This document shows, piece after piece, positions 8,425-17,886 of a stretch of 35,946 bases of DNA. The translations under genes were made by a program, and so were the position numbers. Position 1 is the stretch's first letter. Every line of letters begins with the position of its first letter. The notes under the pieces were generated by a model that had not been told where the DNA came from, did not search any database, and was given only the letters and a program-made list of their open reading frames with translations. Source of the DNA: Streptomyces sp. ISL-100 (lineage in GTDB: Bacteria; Actinomycetota; Actinomycetes; Streptomycetales; Streptomycetaceae); the NCBI RefSeq assembly GCF_018614615.1, contig NZ_JAGGOK010000023.1, positions 1 through 35,946 of the forward strand, read 5' to 3'.

Positions 8425-8605
8425 AGACCGCTCGCCACCGCGGGCCCCGTCGACCGTCACGCCGAATCCTGCCGTCGGTCGGGGGGAACTGACGCGTAAA
8501 GCGCCGTAGGCAGGAGCGGGGGACCCAGGTAAGCGCCGGGCCCGGACGTCGAAAGACGAACGGAACCGGCTTGGGGTTAAGCCACGCGACGCAGGTCGTC
8601 GTGCG
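8425..8605 (+). promoter_or_regulatory. c-di-AMP (ydaO/yuaA-type) riboswitch leader of rpfA
   Basis: The 446-base spacer before rpfA carries the conserved ydaO-type blocks in order: CGCCGAATCCTGCC (8460-8473), GGGGGGAACT, GGGGGACCCAGGT and GGGGTTAAGCC. Stems that can be drawn are CCTGCC (8468-8473)/GGCAGG (8509-8514), AAGCGCCGG (8531-8539)/CCGGCTT (8566-8572) and CGTC-GAAA-GACG (8547-8558). A following 7-bp hairpin (8585-8591/8597-8603) could be the expression platform. This class binds cyclic di-AMP and usually turns the gene off. A ydaO riboswitch on Streptomyces rpfA is established knowledge; the exact borders here are estimates. Confidence 0.85.
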
Positions 8606-8648
8606 GCCGGGCACTCACTTGGCCCGAACCCGACAGCTCACCTCGTAG

Positions 8649-10869
<2,221 letters not shown>

Positions 10870-10887
10870 CACCACAGCACAGCCAGT

Positions 10888-10940
10888 CGTACGTACGTCC
10901 CCGGCCGCGGTCCCGTACCGTGTCCGGGGACGTACGTGCG
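10888..10940 (+). terminator. Long hairpin between eno and ftsB
   Basis: A perfect 14-bp stem (10891-10904 with 10924-10937) extends to 17 bp with one G.U pair. The loop is 19 bases. It begins 18 bases after the eno stop, ends 24 bases before the ftsB start and has no T tract. It may terminate or attenuate read-through from eno into the divisome gene, or stabilise the eno 3' end. Confidence 0.6.
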
Positions 10941-10963
10941 TAACGGCAGGGGAGGCGGGAGAC

Positions 10964-11443
10964 ATGGCCGGGAAGGACCGGGACCGGTTCTCCACTGCGA
11001 CCAGGATTCGGCTGCTCGGCGAGCAGACCGCCGCCCGTGTCTACCGCTCGCAGACCCGCCGTCAGGCCCGCCGCTCCCGGCTCACCGGCCGGGCCGCGCT
11101 CCTCGTCCTGGTGCTGTGCTCGCTGGTCGTGGCCCTCGCGTACCCGATGCGGCAGTACGTGTCGCAGCGCGGCGAGATCGCCGACCAGCAGCAGAGGATG
11201 CGGGAGGCCGGCCGACGCGTCGAGGAGCTCCGCGACGAGAAGGCCCGGCTCAAGGACGACGCGTACATCGAGCGCCTCGCCCGCGAGCACCTTCACCTCG
11301 TACGGCCGGGGGAGACGGGCTTCACCGTCTACGATCCCGATGCCCGCGACAGGCGCCGCGACGACCAGGGCGGCGCCGACCGGCCCTGGTACAGCAACCT
11401 CTGGGACGGCGTCGACAAGGCCGACCGTACGGGCAACCAGTAA
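10964..11443 (+). CDS. ftsB: FtsB/DivIC septum formation initiator
   Basis: This 159-aa bitopic divisome protein has a basic cytoplasmic N-terminus and one membrane helix (about residues 46-66, AALLVLVLCSLVVALAYPM). A coiled coil follows (about 72-100, ADQQQRMREAGRRVEELRDEKARL), then the FtsB-type YIERLAREHLHLVRPGETGF. A polar tail of about 40 residues carries a conserved W..NLWDG motif seen in actinobacterial homologues. It should link FtsQ and FtsL in septum assembly at sporulation. The ATG follows GGGGAGGCGGGAG. It is often annotated divIC in Streptomyces. Confidence 0.9.
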   Translation: MAGKDRDRFSTATRIRLLGEQTAARVYRSQTRRQARRSRLTGRAALLVLVLCSLVVALAYPMRQYVSQRGEIADQQQRMREAGRRVEELRDEKARLKDDAYIERLAREHLHLVRPGETGFTVYDPDARDRRRDDQGGADRPWYSNLWDGVDKADRTGNQ

Positions 11444-11495
11444 TCACCGTTCACCGTTCACCAGTCACCACCAACACGAAGGCACGAACGCACGC

Positions 11496-12029
11496 ATGGA
11501 CGCCGCACCCCCGACCACCCCGCGCACCGAGCCCACCGAGGCGGACATCGCCGCGTTCAAGCTGCAGCTGGGCCGCCCGCCGCGCGGACTGCGCGCCATC
11601 GCGCATCGCTGCCCGTGCGGACAGCCGGACGTGGTCGAGACGGCCCCGCGTCTGGAGGACGGCACGCCGTTCCCGACGCTGTACTACCTCACCTGCCCGC
11701 GCGCGTCCGGCGCGATCGGCACGCTTGAGGGCTCGGGCCTGATGAAGGAGATGCAGGACCGGCTCGCCGAGGACCCGGAGCTGGCCGCGGCCTATCGCGC
11801 GGCGCACGAGGACTACATCCGGCGCCGGGATCTGATCGAGGTCCTGGAGGGCTTTCCCAGTGCGGGCGGCATGCCGGACCGGGTGAAGTGCCTGCATGTT
11901 CTGGTCGGTCACGCGCTGGCAGCGGGCCCTGGCGTGAACCCGTTCGGGGACGAGGCGCTCGCGCTGCTGCCCCAGTGGTGGGCGAAGGGGCCGTGCGTGA
12001 CGCCGGGCGAGGCCCCCGCCGAAGGCTGA
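11496..12029 (+). CDS. DUF501 domain protein
   Basis: This 177-aa soluble protein contains the DUF501 pattern: LGRPPRGLRAIAHRCPCGQPDVVETAPRLEDGTPFPTLYYLTCPR, and near the end RVKCLHVLVGHALAAGPGVNPFGDEALALL. The conserved Cys residues (CPCG, TCPR, VKCLHV) and the His could bind metal. The family has no assigned biochemical role. It is almost always found between ftsB and ppx in actinobacteria, as here, which hints at a housekeeping function. The ATG start lacks a strong ribosome site. Confidence 0.88.
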   Translation: MDAAPPTTPRTEPTEADIAAFKLQLGRPPRGLRAIAHRCPCGQPDVVETAPRLEDGTPFPTLYYLTCPRASGAIGTLEGSGLMKEMQDRLAEDPELAAAYRAAHEDYIRRRDLIEVLEGFPSAGGMPDRVKCLHVLVGHALAAGPGVNPFGDEALALLPQWWAKGPCVTPGEAPAEG

Positions 12030-12165
12030 TTTCCCCTACCCGCCCCTTCCCGAAGCCGCGGCGCTGCCCCAGACGGAGGGTGCAGCCGAATCCAGCCCGT
12101 CCGGGGGCTTGCCCCAGTTCGAGAAGGGGCGGGGTGGGGAACAAAACCCACGACCACCACCAGGA
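12030..12165. repeat. Interspersed Streptomyces-type palindromic repeat, copy A
   Basis: The spacer between DUF501 and ppx is an imperfect inverted repeat. CCCCTACCCGCCCCTTCCCG-like sequence at 12032-12052 faces GAAGGGGCGGGGTGGGGAA at 12122-12140, around a GC-rich middle with CAGCCCGTCCGG. The 21 bases at 12032-12052 recur exactly, inverted, at 30459-30479. This resembles the extragenic palindromes scattered through Streptomyces genomes. Confidence 0.6.
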
Positions 12166-12171
12166 GCACGC

Positions 12172-13113
12172 ATGACTCGCGTAGCCGCCATCGACTGCGG
12201 TACCAATTCCATCCGGCTGCTCGTCGCCGACGCCAACCCCGTGACCGGCGAGCTCGTCGAGATCGACCGTCGCATGCAGATCGTCCGGCTCGGCCAGGAC
12301 GTCGACCGCACCGGCCGCCTCGCGCCCGAGGCGCTGGAGCGTACCTTCGCCGCCTGCCGCGAGTACGCCGAGGCCATTAAGGCCCACGGCGCCGAGAAGA
12401 CCAGGTTCGTCGCCACCTCCGCCTCCCGCGACGCCGAGAACCGGGACGAGTTCGTACGCGGCGTCCTCGACATCCTGGGCGTCGAGCCCGAGGTGATCAC
12501 CGGTGACCAGGAGGCCGAGTTCTCCTTCACCGGCGCGACAAAGGAACTGGCGGGCCGCGAGGACCTGACGGGGCCGTACCTCGTCGTGGACATCGGCGGC
12601 GGCTCCACCGAGTTCGTCGTCGGCGACGGCCACGTGCGGGCCGCCCGTTCCGTCGACATCGGCTGCGTACGGATGACCGAACGCCACCTGACGCGCGACG
12701 GCGTCGTCACCGACCCGCCCACGCCCGGCCAGATCACCGCGATCCGCGCCGACATCCGCGCCGCTCTCGACCTCGCGGAGGAGACGGTGCCGCTCCGCGA
12801 GGCGCACACTCTCGTCGGGCTCGCGGGTTCGGTGACGACCGTGGGCGCGATCGCGCTGGGCCTTCAGGCGTACGACTCGGAGGCGATCCACCACTCCCGC
12901 GTCCCGTACGAGCGGGTCAAGGAGATCACCGGCGACCTGCTCGCCGCGACCCACGACGAGCGGGCCGCGATCCCCGTCATGCACCCGGGCCGGGTCGACG
13001 TCATCGGGGCCGGAGCGCTCGTACTGCTGGAGATCATGGAGCGGACCGGGGCCCGGGAAGTCGTGGTCAGCGAGCACGACATCCTCGACGGAATCGGTTG
13101 GTCCATCGCCTGA
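12172..13113 (+). CDS. ppx: Ppx/GppA phosphatase family protein
   Basis: This 313-aa protein of the ASKHA superfamily is a probable exopolyphosphatase or pppGpp phosphohydrolase. The phosphate-1 loop is AAIDCGTNSIRLLVAD, the phosphate-2 region is VVDIGGGSTEFVVG, and ATSASRDAENRDEF and AGSVTTVGAIALG are typical. It is shorter than E. coli Ppx (513 aa) because the C-terminal helical domains are missing, as in the short actinobacterial Ppx class. The ATG follows CAGGAG. It could act on polyphosphate, on pppGpp or on both; sequence alone does not decide. Confidence 0.9.
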   Translation: MTRVAAIDCGTNSIRLLVADANPVTGELVEIDRRMQIVRLGQDVDRTGRLAPEALERTFAACREYAEAIKAHGAEKTRFVATSASRDAENRDEFVRGVLDILGVEPEVITGDQEAEFSFTGATKELAGREDLTGPYLVVDIGGGSTEFVVGDGHVRAARSVDIGCVRMTERHLTRDGVVTDPPTPGQITAIRADIRAALDLAEETVPLREAHTLVGLAGSVTTVGAIALGLQAYDSEAIHHSRVPYERVKEITGDLLAATHDERAAIPVMHPGRVDVIGAGALVLLEIMERTGAREVVVSEHDILDGIGWSIA

Positions 13114-13145
13114 GCGTCGCCCGCTCAACGCCTCAGCGAAGAACT

Positions 13146-13163
13146 TCGTGAAGTTCTTCACAA
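13146..13163 (+). promoter_or_regulatory. Probable Rex operator upstream of ndh
   Basis: TCGTGAA-GTTC-TTCACAA matches the Rex consensus TTGTGAA-N4-TTCACAA at 13 of 14 fixed positions. It overlaps a second perfect palindrome GAACTTC-GT-GAAGTTC (13141-13156). Rex senses the NADH/NAD+ ratio, and ndh is, to my recollection, a Rex target in S. coelicolor. It lies 320 bases before the ndh start, so it implies a long leader. Confidence 0.7.
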
Positions 13164-13482
13164 GGAATTGGGGCCTCTCGGCCTACGAATCTGGGTCCAG
13201 AGCCCCTTTGGAGCCTCAACTAGGCGGTGCCGATCGCTTTTCGGACCGCTCCGGGAGCGTTACGCCGGTGTGAACCGGGCCCGGAGCCGACCGGTGGTAC
13301 ACCCCCCGAAATCCCCCGTGCGTCCAGCTCACGGGGGGTTTTCAACGTCCGCCCGTACACCGTGGTTCCCCCGCCGCGCCATGACCTGTGTCACGTGGGC
13401 GGCGGAGTGTAGCAGAGGTACTCAAGGAGCTTGTGAAGGGGCTCACGAGCCACCCCCCTCCGAGGGGTGGATACTCGATGGC
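13164..13482 (+). other. Long leader between the Rex site and ndh
   Basis: About 320 bases without a convincing gene. It holds an intrinsic-terminator-like hairpin (13312-13342) and, just before the start, a 7-bp hairpin CCACCCC/GGGGTGG (13450-13456/13464-13470) whose right arm is the most purine-rich candidate ribosome site. A 61-aa frame inside has no ribosome site and unbiased codons. The region may act as a regulated 5' UTR, or hold the end of one transcript and the start of a second. Confidence 0.4.
13312..13342 (+). terminator. Intrinsic terminator in the ppx-ndh spacer
   Basis: CCCCCGTG (13313-13320) pairs with CACGGGGG (13330-13337) around a 9-base loop, followed by GTTTT. The T run is unusual for this genome. 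It lies 200 bases past ppx and also downstream of the Rex site. Confidence 0.7.
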
Positions 13483-14880
13483 ATGAGCACCACGGAGCGT
13501 CCCAGGATCCTCGTAGTAGGCGGTGGGTACGTAGGCCTGTACGCAGCACGACGCATCCTCAAGAAGATGCGGTATGCGGAAGCGACCGTCACGGTCGTCG
13601 ACCCGCGCTCGTACATGACGTACCAGCCCTTCCTCCCCGAAGCTGCCGCCGGCAGCATCTCGCCGAGGCACGTCGTCGTACCCCTGCGACGCGTCCTGCC
13701 CAAGGCCGAGGTGCTCACCGGTCGGGTCACGACCATCGATCAGGACCGCAAGGTCGCCACCATCGCGCCGCTCGTCGGCGAGGCTTACGAGCTGCCCTTC
13801 GACTACCTCGTCGTCGCGCTCGGCGCCGTCTCCCGCACCTTCCCGATCCCCGGCCTGGCCGAGCAGGGCATCGGCATGAAGGGCGTGGAGGAGGCCATCG
13901 GCCTCCGCAACCACGTCCTGGAGCAGCTCGACAAGGCCGACTCCACGACCGACGAGAACGTCCGCCGCAAGGCGCTGACCTTCGTCTTCGTGGGTGGCGG
14001 CTTCGCCGGCGCCGAGACCATCGGCGAGGTGGAGGACATGGCCCGCGACGCGGCCAAGTACTACACCAGCGTCAAGCGCGAAGACATGCGCTTCCTGCTC
14101 GTCGACGTGGCCGACAAGATCCTTCCCGAGGTCGGGCCCGAGCTCGGCAGGTGGGGCAAGGAGCACCTCGAGGGCCGCGGCATCGAGGTCTACCTCAAGA
14201 CCGGCATGGACTCCTGCGTGGACGGCCACGTGGTGCTGAACAACGGCCTCGAGGTCGACTCCAACACCATCGTGTGGACCGCCGGCGTGAAGCCGAACCC
14301 GGCTCTGGCCCGCTACGGCCTGCCGCTCGGCCCGCGCGGTCACGTGGACACCCGGACGACGCTCCAGGTTCAGGGCTCGGACTACATCTGGGCCGCGGGC
14401 GACAACGCCCAGGTCCCGGACGTCGCCGCCCGCAAGGCCGGCGTCGAGAACGCCTGGTGCCCGCCGAACGCCCAGCACGCGCTGCGTCAGGCCAAGGTCC
14501 TCGGCGACAACGTGGTCTCCGGCATGCGGGGCTTCCCGCAGAAGGAGTACAGCCACGCCAACAAGGGTGCGGTCGCCGGTCTGGGCCTGCACAAGGGCGT
14601 CGCGATGATCGTCATGGGCAAGATGAAGATCAAGCTCAAGGGCCGTCTCGCCTGGTACATGCACCGTGGCTACCACGGTCTGGCCGTGCCCACCTGGAAC
14701 CGCAAGATCCGCGTCGTCGCCGACTGGACGCTGGCGATGTTCCTCAAGCGCGAGGTCGTCTCGCTCGGCGCCATGGAGACTCCGCGCGAGGAGTTCTACG
14801 AGGCCGCTAAGCCGGCCCCGGCCCCGGCCGCTGCCAAGGCGGGCGCGCCCGCCGGCAACGAGAAGGCCAAGGCATCCTGA
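13483..14880 (+). CDS. ndh: Type II NADH dehydrogenase
   Basis: This 465-aa peripheral membrane flavoprotein oxidises NADH and reduces menaquinone without pumping protons. The FAD-binding motif is at the N-terminus (VVGGGYVGLYAA). YQPFLPEAAAG is typical of NDH-2. The NADH-binding Rossmann motif is FVGGGFAGAETIGEV, about residues 169-183, and IWAAGDNAQVP is the second FAD contact. A C-terminal amphipathic region (about 390-430) should anchor it, and an Ala/Pro/Lys tail ends the protein. The ATG lies shortly after a hairpin that may cover the ribosome site. Regulation by Rex is likely from the upstream operator. Confidence 0.93.
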   Translation: MSTTERPRILVVGGGYVGLYAARRILKKMRYAEATVTVVDPRSYMTYQPFLPEAAAGSISPRHVVVPLRRVLPKAEVLTGRVTTIDQDRKVATIAPLVGEAYELPFDYLVVALGAVSRTFPIPGLAEQGIGMKGVEEAIGLRNHVLEQLDKADSTTDENVRRKALTFVFVGGGFAGAETIGEVEDMARDAAKYYTSVKREDMRFLLVDVADKILPEVGPELGRWGKEHLEGRGIEVYLKTGMDSCVDGHVVLNNGLEVDSNTIVWTAGVKPNPALARYGLPLGPRGHVDTRTTLQVQGSDYIWAAGDNAQVPDVAARKAGVENAWCPPNAQHALRQAKVLGDNVVSGMRGFPQKEYSHANKGAVAGLGLHKGVAMIVMGKMKIKLKGRLAWYMHRGYHGLAVPTWNRKIRVVADWTLAMFLKREVVSLGAMETPREEFYEAAKPAPAPAAAKAGAPAGNEKAKAS

Positions 14881-14882
14881 GG

Positions 14883-14911
14883 CTCCAGCGGTAAGCACGC
14901 TCCAGCGGTAA
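14883..14911 (+). repeat. 12-base direct repeat after ndh
   Basis: CTCCAGCGGTAA occurs twice (14883-14894 and 14900-14911) just past the ndh stop. It looks like a small slippage or duplication event of no obvious function. Confidence 0.5.
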
Positions 14912-14931
14912 TCAGTACGCAGTAACGCAGC

Positions 14932-14974
14932 CCGAAGGGCCGCCCGCCATCCGTGGTGCGGGCGGCCCCTTCGG
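14932..14974 (+). terminator. Terminator after ndh
   Basis: CCGAAGG-GCCGCCCGC (14932-14947) pairs with GCGGGCGGCCCCTTCGG (14958-14974), 16 pairs with one bulge and a 10-base loop. This is a strong GC hairpin with no T tract. Confidence 0.75.
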
Positions 14975-15120
14975 CGTTCTCCGCGACGGGCCGGGTGCAT
15001 GTAGACGCCACTCGCTTTGCTGATCCATTGCCCGCCATCGGGATGCTGCGAGACACCCGTCGGTGTTATCTCTGGTGAACGCTCAGTAATCCGGGCAATA
15101 CTGTCACGGAGGTGTGCACC

Positions 15121-16440
15121 ATGGCTGACGCCGCCCTGCGGCTGACCACGCTTGCCGAGGAACTCCTCGGGACTCCACTACCTGTCCGTATCCGCGCCTG
15201 GGACGGAAGCGAATCCGGCCCGGCCGACGCTCCGGTCCTCGTCGTCCGAAGCCGCCGTGCGCTGCGCCGCCTGCTGTGGAAGCCCGGTGAACTCGGTCTG
15301 GCCCGTGCGTGGGTGGCCGGTGAGATCGACTTCGAGGGCGACCTGTACGAGGCCCTCGACCGCATCGCCGGACTGCTCTGGGACCGCGGCGCCGAGACCA
15401 AGTCCGCCATCCACCCGGTGCGCGACCCCCGTGTGCGCGCCGCCGCCCGCGGCCTGCTGGCCCTCGCGGGCCCCTGGCCGCCGCCGCGCCCGCCCGCCGA
15501 AGAGGTCAGACGTCGCACGGGGCCGCTGCACACCAAGCGCCGCGACAAGGAAGCGATCAGCCACCACTACGACGTGGGCAACGACTTCTACGGGCTGGTG
15601 CTCGGCCCGTCGATGGTCTACTCGTGCGCGTACTTCGACGATTCCCCCGGGTCCGTTGGGGGGTCGACCCTCGAAGAGGCCCAGCACGCCAAGCTCGACC
15701 TCATCAGCCGCAAGCTGGCGCTCAAGGAAGGGACGCGGCTGCTGGACGTGGGCTGCGGCTGGGGCTCGATGGCCATGCACGCGGCGCGCGAGTACGGCGC
15801 CCACGTCACCGGCATCACCCTCTCCACCGCGCAGGCGGCGTACGCCCGAAAGCGCATCGCCGACGAGGGCCTGACCGACCGCATCGAGATCCGGGTGCAG
15901 GACTACCGGGACGTCAGGGACGGTCCGTACGACGCCATCTCGTCGATCGGGATGGCAGAGCATGTCGGCTCGGTCCAGTACCGGGCGTACGCCGACGACC
16001 TGTTCGCCCTGCTCAAGCCCGGCGGCCGGCTGCTCAACCACCAGATCGCGCGGCGCCCGGAGCCGAACGAAGAGGCGTATCACGTGGACGAGTTCATCGA
16101 CGCGTACGTCTTTCCGGACGGCGAGCTCGCGCCGCTCGGCCGGACCGTGGGGACGCTGGAGGAGGCTGGCTTCGAGGTCCGTGACGTCGAGTCGATTCGT
16201 GAGCACTACGCCCTGACGCTGCGTCAGTGGGTCGCCAACCTGGAGGCGAACTGGTCGGAGGCGGTACGGGCGACCTCCCGGGGGCGGGCCCGCGTCTGGC
16301 GGCTCTACATGGCGGCCTCCGCGCTCTCCTTCGAGCGCAACAAGATCGGCGTCAACCAGGTCCTCGCCGTACGGCCGGGGGAGGACGGCGCGTCGGGTAT
16401 GCCGCTGCGTGCCCGGACCTGGGATCCGGCGGTCCGATAA
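15121..16440 (+). CDS. cfa: Cyclopropane-fatty-acyl-phospholipid synthase family methyltransferase
   Basis: This 439-aa SAM-dependent enzyme is predicted to methylenate unsaturated acyl chains of membrane phospholipids. After an N-terminal region of about 135 residues come HYDVGNDFYGLVLGPSMVYSCAYF (substrate and bicarbonate pocket region) and the SAM motif LDVGCGWGSMAMHAA (from residue about 208). GITLSTAQAAYARKR and the C-terminal HYALTLRQWVANLEANW are typical of the family. The ATG has GGAGG 8 bases upstream. Related methyltransferases can make other mid-chain branches, so the product is not fixed. It lies downstream of ndh but behind its terminator, so it has its own promoter. Confidence 0.9.
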   Translation: MADAALRLTTLAEELLGTPLPVRIRAWDGSESGPADAPVLVVRSRRALRRLLWKPGELGLARAWVAGEIDFEGDLYEALDRIAGLLWDRGAETKSAIHPVRDPRVRAAARGLLALAGPWPPPRPPAEEVRRRTGPLHTKRRDKEAISHHYDVGNDFYGLVLGPSMVYSCAYFDDSPGSVGGSTLEEAQHAKLDLISRKLALKEGTRLLDVGCGWGSMAMHAAREYGAHVTGITLSTAQAAYARKRIADEGLTDRIEIRVQDYRDVRDGPYDAISSIGMAEHVGSVQYRAYADDLFALLKPGGRLLNHQIARRPEPNEEAYHVDEFIDAYVFPDGELAPLGRTVGTLEEAGFEVRDVESIREHYALTLRQWVANLEANWSEAVRATSRGRARVWRLYMAASALSFERNKIGVNQVLAVRPGEDGASGMPLRARTWDPAVR

Positions 16441-16509
16441 CGGCCCGATTGTGACTTTCTAACCCCTTTGGTGGCTGGATACGTTCAGCACTTCGGGCTC
16501 GGCGAGCGA

Positions 16510-16550
16510 GGCGGGAGCACAGGATCTGACCGGCCTGTGCCCCGCCTTTT
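16510..16550 (+). terminator. Terminator between cfa and the PLD-fold gene
   Basis: GGCGGGAGCACAGG (16510-16523) pairs with CCTGTGCCCCGCC (16534-16546), one bulged base, 10-base loop, followed by TTTT. It ends only 48 bases before the next start. It may therefore also act as an attenuator in that gene's leader. Confidence 0.75.
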
Positions 16551-16598
16551 CGCGTGCCCGCAGTGTCATGAATGCGTCACGAAGCAAGGGGGACCCAC

Positions 16599-17822
16599 TT
16601 GTTCCGCCTCAGAAGGACGTGGCTGCCTGTGCTGGCAGCCACTCTCATGACCACCGCCCTGCTGTACGCCCCGGAAGCCTCCTCCGCACAGCCTGAAAGC
16701 CGCCCGGCGGCCGTCGCGACGAGCGCCACCTTCAACGACCCCGCCGGAACCACGGCCGAACAGAGCAGGATCCGCGACCACATCACCGGCCTGGTGAAGC
16801 AGGCCGCGGCGGGCACCTCGATCACGGTGTCGATGTACACCTTCACCGAGGACGCCGTCGCCGACGCGCTCGTCGCCGCCGAGCGGCGCGGCGTTTCGGT
16901 CAAGGTGATCCTCGACCGGACCTCCGCCACCATGACCGGCGGCGAGTACAACACCCTTGCCACCGGGCTCGGTACCGACCGTACGAAGTCGTCGTGGGTG
17001 CTGGCCTGTCCGGCGGGGCGCGGCTGCATCGGCACGCGGGTGCTGTCCGGCGACGCGAACGGGCCGATCAACCACAACAAGTTCTTCCTCTTCTCCTCGG
17101 TGGGAGGGTCGGACAACGTGGTGGTGCAGACCTCGGCCAACATGACCAACACCCAGCGCACGGACCTCTTCAACAACGCGGTGACGATCGCCGACGCCGG
17201 GCTGTACGGCATCTACCGGGCGTACTTCGCCCATCTGCTGAAGTACGGGACGTCGGCGAGCGGGCTGAGCCACTACTACAAAACGCCGTCGAGCGGTGCG
17301 TACAAGGCTTACCTCTTCCCGCGCCGGGAAGCCTCGGGCACCGAGTACAACAACAACGCCTCGACCGACACCATCAAGCTGATTCTCGACAACGTCAGCT
17401 GCACGGGCGGCACTCAGGTCCGGATGGCGGCGAACCTCTTCACGCGGGACGAGGTCGCCAGGAAGCTCGTGTCGCTGAAGACTGCGGGCTGTTCGGTGCT
17501 CCTTGCGCACCACGGGGCGCCAGGCTCGGTGAGCGCGCCCGTCGAGACGGCCGTCTCGGGCAAGCTGACCGAGCGCGTGCGGTGCTACGAGGACCGGGGG
17601 TCCGGTCGGCCCAGGGTGGGCCTGCACTCCAAGTACCTGCTGATCGACGGCACGTACGCCGGTGCGGCGGACCGGCAGCTGGTCTTCACCGGCAGCCACA
17701 ACTACACGTACCCCGCGCTGCGGGCCAATGACGAGACCCTGCTGAAGATCGACAACGCGACGCTCTTCGGCCAGTACAAGACGAACCACGCCCGGCTGAT
17801 GAGCTACTGCAAGGGCTCCTGA
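16599..17822 (+). CDS. Secreted phospholipase D-fold protein
   Basis: This 407-aa exported protein starts at TTG, 5-6 bases after AAGGGGG. A signal peptide (LFRLRRTWLPVLAATLMTTA...) ends near ASSA. Two PLD repeats follow. The first has HNK at about residue 158 but lacks the Asp of HxKx4D. The second has the full motif HSKYLLID (about residues 344-351) followed by GSHNYTYPALRANDE. Several cysteines (CPAGRGC, NVSC, GCSV, RCYED, SYCKG) suggest disulfides outside the cell. It could be a phosphodiesterase on lipids or nucleic acids, or a weakly active relative. It sits alone between a terminator and a convergent ABC operon. Confidence 0.85.
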   Translation: MFRLRRTWLPVLAATLMTTALLYAPEASSAQPESRPAAVATSATFNDPAGTTAEQSRIRDHITGLVKQAAAGTSITVSMYTFTEDAVADALVAAERRGVSVKVILDRTSATMTGGEYNTLATGLGTDRTKSSWVLACPAGRGCIGTRVLSGDANGPINHNKFFLFSSVGGSDNVVVQTSANMTNTQRTDLFNNAVTIADAGLYGIYRAYFAHLLKYGTSASGLSHYYKTPSSGAYKAYLFPRREASGTEYNNNASTDTIKLILDNVSCTGGTQVRMAANLFTRDEVARKLVSLKTAGCSVLLAHHGAPGSVSAPVETAVSGKLTERVRCYEDRGSGRPRVGLHSKYLLIDGTYAGAADRQLVFTGSHNYTYPALRANDETLLKIDNATLFGQYKTNHARLMSYCKGS

Positions 17823-17829
17823 CACACGG

Positions 17830-17862
17830 CGAAGGGCCGGCCCCCGGTGGACCGGCCCTTCG
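17830..17862. terminator. Bidirectional terminator between PLD-fold gene and ABC permease
   Basis: A perfect 11-bp stem CGAAGGGCCGG/CCGGCCCTTCG (17830-17840, 17852-17862) encloses an 11-base loop. It lies in the 64-base space between convergent stops. Confidence 0.75.
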
Positions 17863-17886
17863 TCAGGCATACGTGCGTCCCGCTGC

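Noticed and set aside
13190..13310. Possible tRNA or structured RNA in the ppx-ndh spacer
   Set aside because: No cloverleaf could be drawn; only simple hairpins are visible.
13227..13412. 61-aa frame in the ndh leader
   Set aside because: Runs through the terminator hairpin, with no ribosome site and no coding-like third-position pattern.
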